64,000 bases of DNA from Sphagnum magellanicum. Lineage: Eukaryota > Streptophyta > Sphagnopsida > Sphagnales > Sphagnaceae. The position numbers and the translations under genes are program-made. The notes beneath the pieces were generated by a model that saw only the letters and a list, made by a program, of their open reading frames with translations, did no database searches and was not told the DNA's origin. Location: positions 15,376,001-15,440,000 of the forward strand of contig CM038915.1 in the NCBI GenBank assembly GCA_021904315.1, read 5' to 3'. Positions 56,106-64,000 of this stretch are shown piece by piece (the stretch's first letter is position 1; every line of letters starts with the position of its first letter).

Positions 56106-58542
56106 CCTTAACATTACCCCCTTGTACTTTGAATTTCATCCTTGAAATCTTGGAAATGCAAACACATAATTGAATATTCTAATACAATCATTACAACCTA
56201 TAAAATATTGAATTTTTCATTTACAGATCCTTGCATTAAACCTTGAATCTCCTGATATTCTACTATTGGTTCAAGTTATTGTTGCTAAACCTCCATCTTG
56301 AGCAGTGTATGGCCATTATCCTCCTAGGTACATTCACGCTCAAAGGAGCTACCCAAGTGGGTGGACATTCCTTAAAACTATATTTTTGTAACTTTGACCA
56401 ATCACCATTGGCACATAATAATTTGGATTGTTGATTTACTTTTTGCAATGGGTTCCATTACTTTCAAAGTTTCAATGACTACAATTTCCTATAAATCTAA
56501 AGTCTTTTTGTTTGCGAAAAGGACTCAAAATTTTGGAGTGGACATTGCTTTTCAATTTCAAACGTCCTTTTTGCATGTGAAATGTGGGCCATTCATTCTC
56601 ACATATTCATGTTGATATTAAAAAGAGCAACATGAATTGAAATTTTCAATTTTCAATTTGTATTAAATATTGACACATTAATTTCAAACGTGTTTTTGGG
56701 CCTAAAAAATATGAAATTTGAAGATGTTCCTTTAATAAAAACTTTCCATTGCAATGTAATAAAGAGCATGGATGCATTATTTTCATGATATATGATAAAA
56801 ATTTACAATCCTTTGTATTGATAACTTATAGCCTTTAGGAATATACAAATTAATTTAGGTTTAACAATCACATGATTTGTATGTCACTTGAAGAGACTTT
56901 TAAATCATTAAAAATCATAAGAAAAAGATTATATAACTTTCCCATGTATGTTTCATGTTTTAAATGTACACATTAATATTGTATGTTAATTGGAATTTGT
57001 CCATAAGTGTACTCTAATCAAGCTTGTTGAATGTTCATGAATGAACAAAGTTGGACAACATCAATTGGATGTTGGATGAAAACCTTGGGTTGACATCTAG
57101 AAGTTAGGTTCACAAAAAAAATAGTTGGATTCATCTATGATGTTAAACATTCAAATTATGAAACCTAGCTAGCCTATAGCTTCTCCATTCTTCTAAAACC
57201 CTATATTCCCATCACTAATAATTTTCTTTCTCCTCCTTGTGGCTTGTGCATTGAACTCCATTGCCCTCTCATGCACTCAACTCCATCACCCCCCTACCTC
57301 TCACTTTTGCCACAAGGTTCTTCATTGCATTCTGTTGTCAACTTTCTTGTGACATTGAGCTGTCATAATTAATGCAAGAATGACTATTGTTTTCTCTTGC
57401 CCACCTTACTCATTCCTTGCAATGGAATGCAATGCATTGAGTAGCAACATTGCTATGTTACGCCATACCAAGTCTACAACACTTTTACAACATAAAACAA
57501 TAGAGCTAAGATCCTTGATGCATTGTTTACAGGTTTTTTCGCTTTAGTCGTAGATAATGTAGATGATAGATCTTTTAGGATCATTGAGGAGGATCAAGGT
57601 TCTTTGTGCAAGGAAGAAAATCCCACAAAATGAAGTTGCTTAGGTCTTGTAGTTAAGTTCTTTGTGGGTATGGGGAATTTAAAAAATAAATGTAAACAAG
57701 TTCCCTATTGTCCTCTTGAACTTGAAAAAGAACCATGTCTTGAATTTTTTTGTTAAAGTCAAAATCTTAATTGTAATAAGGGTTTTCAATTTGTAGAAGG
57801 ACCACGCAATGACAAAGATCATGAACGTGTGGGAGATGTGGCAAGTAGTAGTTTTGGAAATGAGTTGTTTTTGGAAAGCGAGGAAGATGAGGACAAAAAC
57901 CCTTGTGAGAAAAGGAAGGCTTATCAATAGAATTATAAATGTCGCTAGGCGGTGTTGCAAGTAGTAGAAAATGAGCAAAGTGATGTTGAATAAAGAGGGC
58001 TTTTAACGTGTTTAAAAGCTATAGTTTCATAGTTTGTGGGTGACAAGCTTAGATAGGTCTGACAACATTCTACTACATTAGCAAAGACAATATCCATGTT
58101 CAATTTTTACTTCTTAAAGGGCTACAATTGTTCTTTCTAGATTGTGGTTGTTGGAAAAGTTTTAGGGCATAGCTTGTTGCAACATTGTGTTGTAGAATAC
58201 CTATGATATCCAAGAAGAATTAAAGAGAACCATGTTGTTGAGAATCTAAAAAATGGCTTGTCAAATCACTTAACAAGTCAAAAGTCTAGTCCCTTAATTA
58301 TGGCAAAAGACATGGTATGCACTCTTGCAACATCTAATAAAAGTAGCAATAGTAAAAAGGTTGCTTGTTGGGTGTGGATGGAAGGACCATTAAAAGAGTA
58401 GTAGAAAATCGAAGTTCTTTAATTGACAATGGAAATGTTTTTTAGCTTAACAAAAAGGCTGAAAAGTAGAGTGATTCTTTGTGTGATGCTACAATCCAAC
58501 AGATTGTGAGTTTTTTGACTATAGAAACTATAGTTCTTCCAA
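56106..58542. other. AT-rich DNA with possible remnants of a coding element
   Basis: No domain was recognised. From about 57650 to 58542 both strands have frames with mixed charged residues, broken by stops, lying upstream of the SWIM fragment. They may be the eroded 5' part of the same element. Confidence 0.35.
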
Positions 58543-58785
58543 ATGCCAAGGACATCACTTGAAGGAAAGTTGCAGTCAAGCAATATGATGTGCACATGTC
58601 ATGACTTTGTTTCTATGTTAACAAATTTGAAAAAGATAAGGAAATTTGTCCCTTGTAAACATTTGTATTTCATTTTCAAAATTTCAATGCTTTACAATCA
58701 CAAAATACATGATTTCATTAACTGGCTAACACTAAATATCAATGAAATCAAAAAACTTTTTGCTAAAGATATTCAATTAGGTTAG
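58543..58785 (+). pseudogene. SWIM-type zinc-finger fragment
   Basis: An 80-codon frame contains MCTCHDFVSML followed by FVPCKHLYFIF, which is the C-x-C...C-x-H arrangement of a SWIM zinc finger. SWIM domains occur in MULE transposases, FAR1-type regulators and other plant proteins. The spacing (18 residues between CTC and CKH) differs from the finger in the MULE pseudogene at 49.3 kb, so this is a different lineage. Upstream frames are broken, so it is a relic or a single exon. No start codon is claimed. Confidence 0.5.
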
Positions 58786-58803
58786 TACCTTGTAGTCACA
58801 TAA

Positions 58804-58824
58804 ACACACACACACACACACACA
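58804..58824. repeat. (CA)n microsatellite
   Basis: An uninterrupted CA run just after the SWIM fragment. Confidence 0.9.
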
Positions 58825-60720
58825 TATAGTTCTCTTGTCAATCGCAATGCCTTGGTCTACATATCCTCTAATTAGTTGCACATTTGTTTTTGATGTAGTT
58901 TAGATATAAAAAATTTCATTCTATGTTGAATGCAATATTGTATTGAATTTGGTTTACAATTGCACATCACAAATTTTGATGTTTTCCTAGCATGTGTGCC
59001 CTTTGTTGTGTGATATTAATTTAACTATAAACTATTTTTTCTTGAACACATATATTGACTCTTAGTTCATCATACATATATTCATTTAAAAAATTTGCAT
59101 TGCCCATCTATGTATGTATGTTTTCATCCATAATCATTCATCCATTCGGGCTTAAGGTATAGGTTTAATTTATTTCATGGTGATGGGGTAAATGTTTTAT
59201 CCATGTTACATACTAAGTTTCTCAAGCTTTGTGTTCAAACTCCATGTTCATGTAGAAGCTTGCCACCATAATTATTTTTTACCATGTGAAAGTAATTTAG
59301 TACATTGACAGTACTACCATCATGGAACACTTTCATTAAAAAATTTCCTACAATTATTTTGTTATTTGATGGTACTACCAACTAGTGATGGTAACCACCA
59401 TCCTATAACATCCTCATATGTGGTTCATTATTCAACAATTTGTTCCCACTAGTCTCCATAATTATGCCTACACATTGAGAATTAGAGATTGAAATTTATG
59501 TTCTACATGAGATTTTGGTATCCATAGTAAATGTACAATTTCAATTATGTAAGTTTGTTCTTCCAAGTATTCAACTTGCAATACAACCTTTGCAACTTGT
59601 GGTATCATTTGTTGAATTTCATTATTGTTCAAGTCATCCTCCCATTCTTCCAAGGGTTGATTGTATGGTAGCAAGTTAGGTTGCTAATTAGATCCTCTAT
59701 CTTTGGGTTTGAAATCCTACCTTCCTTCCTTTTTAAAAAACTAGGTGGTGCATATTCCAATTTATGCATCTCATAGTGTTTAAAGGGTGACATTCAATTA
59801 TGTTCTTCCCTACACCCATTGCCTCAAAATCGCAAATCCCCTCATTGCATTTTTCCTCTAGACATTTGGATCAACCTCCAATTGTGTCTCCCTCAATAAT
59901 ATATGATTTCAGTTATTAGTTTGCGTATGTGCTCTTTTAGTAAATGCATCTCAAGGTTCCAACATTGTTTCAAATGGTGTTTGATATTCTACATGCCACT
60001 CTTTTGTTTTTGGCATGTGTTGCATTGTATATTACACTCATTCATGTGTGAGAAATTGCATCATTTCCTCATGCAGTTATTGTTCCTACATTCCTCTACT
60101 CCCATTATTTCATTTTGTTGAATTATAACCTAATGCAACTATCTTTGCAAACTTTTGGTCACCATTTGATTTATATTTTCCATTTCTGTTTTTTCATCTA
60201 TCAGTTTATTCTTAAGATTCAAATCCTTGCAATAGCTACCCCACTCAACTTCTTTTCCCCAAAAAAAATGATCAAGGGGTGTAGTCGTATTAACATGTAC
60301 AATTAATAATCATAACCATTACTTAATTTTTAAAATTTTGGATTATAAAAAAAATAGAAACCATAAATATAATAATTTTTCATAAAATGTTATTGTGAAT
60401 AAATTATGTACATATCATAAAAATTTGGAATCAATCTAACAAGTAAAATATACATAATTTACAATTTTGAAGACTTATAACCATTGTTTAATTTTTTTTT
60501 TGACACTAAAGCATAATTTGAAAATATTTTTTAATTTGATATTGTGAGACTTTTTAAATATACACCTTAGCATAATAACATCCAAAATTTTAAAAATATT
60601 TTTAATGTATTTTTGAAAAACATATAAAAAGATTTTAAGAATATTTTAAAGAAAAACACTTAAAAAACAATGGTTTAAGGGGGCACATGTGGCTCCTTAG
60701 TAGGTGGTTGAGCCTTGAGG
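58825..60720. other. AT-rich intergenic DNA, nothing recognised
   Basis: Several short frames on both strands lack domains. No repeat boundary was found before 60721. Confidence 0.4.
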
Positions 60721-61220
60721 GGTGAAAACATGGTAAAGTATGCCAACGGTAAAGTATGCAATATTAAAAAATTGCATGTTTTTAATACACATTAAATACA
60801 TTAGAAAAAATAAAATACATGAAAGTGTGTCCCACTTTTGTTTCAAGTTGTATATGAAAATATGATGAAAGTACAATTGTAATTGGATTTTATATATTTT
60901 CAAATGGATAAAACATTAATATGTATCAATGTGTTTTAATTTTTTTCGTATTATAGTCATAATTTACCAAACTTTTCATATAGAAGCATATTTGAAAATT
61001 TGAAGACTTACCTAATTTAGAACATACTTTTCATTCATTTTTTTTATACTAATTTTTTTCACACTTTATGTGTAGCTTACCATAAATTCAATGGAGTGCA
61101 CCCTTGTTTCATAATGAAAGTTAAAGAAGTTTTGAATAAGTTTTTTCATGTTTATACCATAAATGTGATTGTGACTACATAGTGGATATTTTTTTTGCCA
61201 TACTTTACCATGCTTTCATC
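60721..61220. mobile_element. TIR element of the CATGGTAAAGT family, copy 2
   Basis: The left end GGTGAAAACATGGTAAAGTA pairs with the right end, which reverse-complemented reads GATGAAAGCATGGTAAAGTA. The inverted match runs for about 25 bp with few differences. The interior is AT-rich with no coding capacity. Target duplication is not evident. The ends relate it to 49842-50425. Confidence 0.65.
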
Positions 61221-61479
61221 TCGAATAAAAAAATGTAAAAACATGAAAACACAAGTTTTCGTATGTTACATTCTTAGGAAAAATAGAAAAATTGGTCAAA
61301 ACCACATAAAAATCTTGATTTCTTCTCCCAATTCATCTTAGGGGATGTTCACCAAATGGTAAATATAAAATTCTACAATTCTTAAATTGAAACTTCTTGC
61401 CATAGAATTGGCATTTTAATATTGATATTTGAAATATTGCAAAAAAAAATACAGAATTGGTATAATTTAAATTGTAGCA

Positions 61480-61800
61480 TTAGCCCTAATATTATTTTAC
61501 ATACAAAATCATTATCATGATGCAATAAATTAATACTATTCTACATTGCTTAAAGTGGAATTAACATGCATCAATTAAAAAGTAAAATCAAAAGGCAAAA
61601 TCCAAAACAATTTCAAGTTTGAATCCTTTTTTTCATTCCCCCTAACTTTGAAAACCTATCAATAGTAATAATTCATTTTCTTCTCTTATCCACTTGATGA
61701 ACATCCTTGTGGAAGAAGATTGATTCAAATTTTCCCTCCAAATATATAATTCAAACCTTTTTTTAATCCTAATTAGTCCATAACTATAATGGAAATTCCA
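61480..61800 (+). repeat. Dispersed repeat D, copy 2
   Basis: It matches 55785-56105 with substitutions and small gaps, in the same orientation. The flanks beyond are not clearly alike. Confidence 0.65.
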
Positions 61801-61945
61801 TTTAGCTTTTACAACACATAATCATTAAACCTTTTCTTCCATACCTCCTTAATGATGAAGGTTATTTTTTAAATTTCATTAACCTTGCATTTTATGCACA
61901 ACCTATTGAAATTAACTAAGGAAAATTTCACATACAAAGGGTAAT

Positions 61946-62018
61946 GCACATTATTTATTATTTGCACATAAATAATGTGCATTTATGTGCAAATTCAATA
62001 AATCCACTTTATTGAATT
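61946..62018. repeat. Three overlapping perfect hairpins
   Basis: GCACATTATTTA pairs with TAAATAATGTGC (61946-61980). TTGCACATAAAT pairs with ATTTATGTGCAA (61962-61992). AATTCAATAAA pairs with TTTATTGAATT (61992-62018). The first two share sequence, so only one can form at a time. Confidence 0.85.
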
Positions 62019-62379
62019 TGAAGAACAAGAAGACAATCAACAAATTCAATAGATGCATTTCACGAATGATGAATCAATAATTAATGTCATTGAAGACCTT
62101 GCAATCATGCTAACACTACTAGAAACCTTATCATTTGCAACTAGTCACTATGTAATTGGCTGTTGTTTGCAACTATCTTGGTCATGTTTGCAACTACAAA
62201 TTTGGTATTGTATAATTTTTGGGCCATACGATTGTGTGTGTAACTAACATGTAACTAAATGTGTACAACATGGACATGTGTCATAAAAATAATGGCCTAA
62301 ACTTATACATATTTAAATTACTATATTTAATATATCTACATAGGCTATATATAATAGTATTATGTACCTTTAGTACTAA
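62019..62379. other. AT-rich DNA with a CACTA-like terminal motif
   Basis: CACTACTAGAAACC near 62116 matches the usual CACTA terminus, and GCAACTA words recur after it. No matching right end was found before the window closes. Confidence 0.35.
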
Positions 62380-62900
62380 GGTTAATACCATGCTAATTTA
62401 GGTTAGCCTAAACTAATTTAAGCTAAATAAACTAAAAAGTTAAATTAACTTAGGTTAAACTAATTATGGTTAAATTAAATTAAGCTAATTTAAATCAAGT
62501 TAAATTAACCATGGCTAAATTAAGCTAAATTAAATTAATTATGGTTAAATTAAATTAAACTAAATTAAATTAAGCTAAATTAACCATAGTTAAATTAGGG
62601 TAAAATAATTATGGTTAAATTAAATTTATTAGGTTACACTAATTTTGGCTAAACTAACATAAGCTAAATTAACTATAGCTAAATTAAATAAGGCTAAACT
62701 AATTTTGGCTAAATTAAATTAGGATAAAATAAATATGGTTACATTAAGTCAAGCCAAATGAATTATGGCTAAATTAAGTTACACTAAAATATTTATGGCT
62801 AAATTAAATTATGCTAAAACTAATAATGGTTAAATTAAGTTAGGCTAAACTAATTATGGCTAAACTAAATTATGCTAAATTAAATTAAATTAAATTAAAC
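62380..62900 (+). repeat. 30 bp AT-rich minisatellite
   Basis: The unit is approximately GGCTAAATTAAATTAGGCTA plus AACTAATTAT. A 30 bp spacing is clear where TATGGTTAAATTAAGTTAGG and the next TATGGCTAAACTAAATTATG start. About 17 eroded units are present. Only TAA, GGC and TTA words are used, so it has no coding value. Confidence 0.8.
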
Positions 62901-64000
62901 CATGGTCTAAATATGTATGCAAGATTTCAAATTTTATTTGTCAAATATATTTAAATATTTGTTTTGGCAAATATAACTTTTTTATTTTATTTTATTTGGA
63001 GTCTTTTTCAAAAAATGTACATTTGATTAAAAAAAATTCAAATTCAAATAATATGATAATATTAAAATTTATTATAAATAATAAATTATATATTTAAAAT
63101 TTATTATTTATGTTAAAATATTAATGTAAATAGGCTACACTAATTAACCTACAAGTATACAAACATCTTAAGTTAATTACTAGTTTAAACTAGATAATAA
63201 TATTAAAAATCATATTTTCATTAAGTAGTCATAATTATTAAAAATATCCTATAAGCATCTTTGAAGTGCAAAAGAAAAGGAGTAATGAAAAATTGACAAG
63301 AAGAAAAATAAGTTTTCCAAGTTACAAAATGTTTTTTTTTTTTTTCTTTTGGGACCCCTCCTTTTTTAAAACGTCATTACTTTCTTATTTCTTATTCATT
63401 TTAAATGATTTAAAGTGCAATAGGAGTGCCATCTGAAGTTCTACAAATCATGTTGGAACTCCAATAGTAACAAAGCAACATAGAAGGAACTTTTTGGGTG
63501 TTTAAGAACTAGCCTTTGTAATGTTTAATGGTTTTTTTTGTTTTTGAGTTCTTGACCCCCTTTTACTTTGGGGGGCCATAACTTTCTCAATTCTAATCCA
63601 TTTTTAACAAATATTAGTTTGTTAGATGTGCCAAGAGGAGGGCTTCAAGTTTTTTTTGGACACTAGAAGCAATAAAACCCTCCCCAAGCTAGTATATTAT
63701 AATACAATAGTTGTATCTAATGTGCAACTAAGTTGGTTCATGAGGTTTGCAATGGAATTTTTTATCCCATATCCTTTGGCTTCCAATTCTATTTGGCTTA
63801 GTATATAGGTAGGAGCAATAGTTATGTAGTAGCCAAATACCAAGTGCCATTGAAGGATGAGTGAATAAAAAGAACTTGACCTTTACAAAATGGTTAAACC
63901 TTAAACTTATGATGTGAATGTTGTTTACAATGGATGGAAATAGACAAGAGGGGAAATGACTAATTATAGAACGTAAAGCCCTAAAATGGGCTAAAGCAAA
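62901..64000. other. AT-rich intergenic DNA, nothing recognised
   Basis: Includes a T14-class run near 63331 and short frames without domains. No gene is supported at the right edge. Confidence 0.4.

Noticed and set aside
62116-64000. A second full CACTA element starting at CACTACTAGAAACC
   Set aside because: No matching right terminus was found within the window, so only the motif is noted.

Overview
The window looks like nuclear DNA of a land plant or close streptophyte relative with a large, transposon-rich, AT-rich genome. Introns are spliceosomal (GT-AG), transposon families are plant-type (MULE, hAT, CACTA, Tourist-like MITEs), and the one intact gene encodes a plastid strigolactone-pathway enzyme. 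I cannot name the species. One gene in 64 kb and many TAGG/CCTA-rich tracts argue against a compact angiosperm genome, but that is inference.

Only one complete protein-coding gene is supported: a carotenoid cleavage dioxygenase 8 (CCD8/MAX4 type, carlactone synthase) on the + strand, 14408-19018. I could assemble it fully: ten exons, all GT-AG, all phases joining, 661 residues, all four iron-ligand histidines present. Intron 7 carries a Tourist-like MITE whose sister copy lies at 9530-9854. Intron 4 has a 19-G run just before its acceptor. A dispersed repeat ends about 450 bp upstream of the start codon and may supply a TATA-like box. The first 166 bases may be the C-terminal end of another gene cut by the window edge.

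The rest is decayed mobile DNA. Left flank (1-13.6 kb): TAGG-rich tracts, a 1.5 kb CACTA-like element (4225-5718), a TIR element (7811-8464), two MITEs and tandem duplications. Right of CCD8: a TIR element (21569-22094), a broken hAT-type transposase gene (24.1-26.4 kb), minisatellites (44 bp at 28.8 kb; about 31 bp at 30.8 and 41-42 kb), an LTR-like repeat (31.76-32.6 kb) with an older copy at 53.4 kb, and a non-LTR reverse transcriptase relic (39.56-40.48 kb).

The most structured region is 47.0-53.3 kb: a broken MULE transposase (47.9-49.8 kb) flanked by the same 51-52 bp minisatellite in opposite orientations, with later insertions nested inside, including a 131 bp CACTA MITE with target-site duplication and an 800 bp TIR element splitting one minisatellite arm. 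From 53.9 kb to the end the DNA is AT-rich, with a SWIM-finger fragment (58.5 kb), a TIR element (60.7 kb), overlapping hairpins (62.0 kb) and a 30 bp AT-rich minisatellite (62.4-62.9 kb). No rRNA, tRNA or CRISPR array was recognised. No gene cluster or operon-like system is present.
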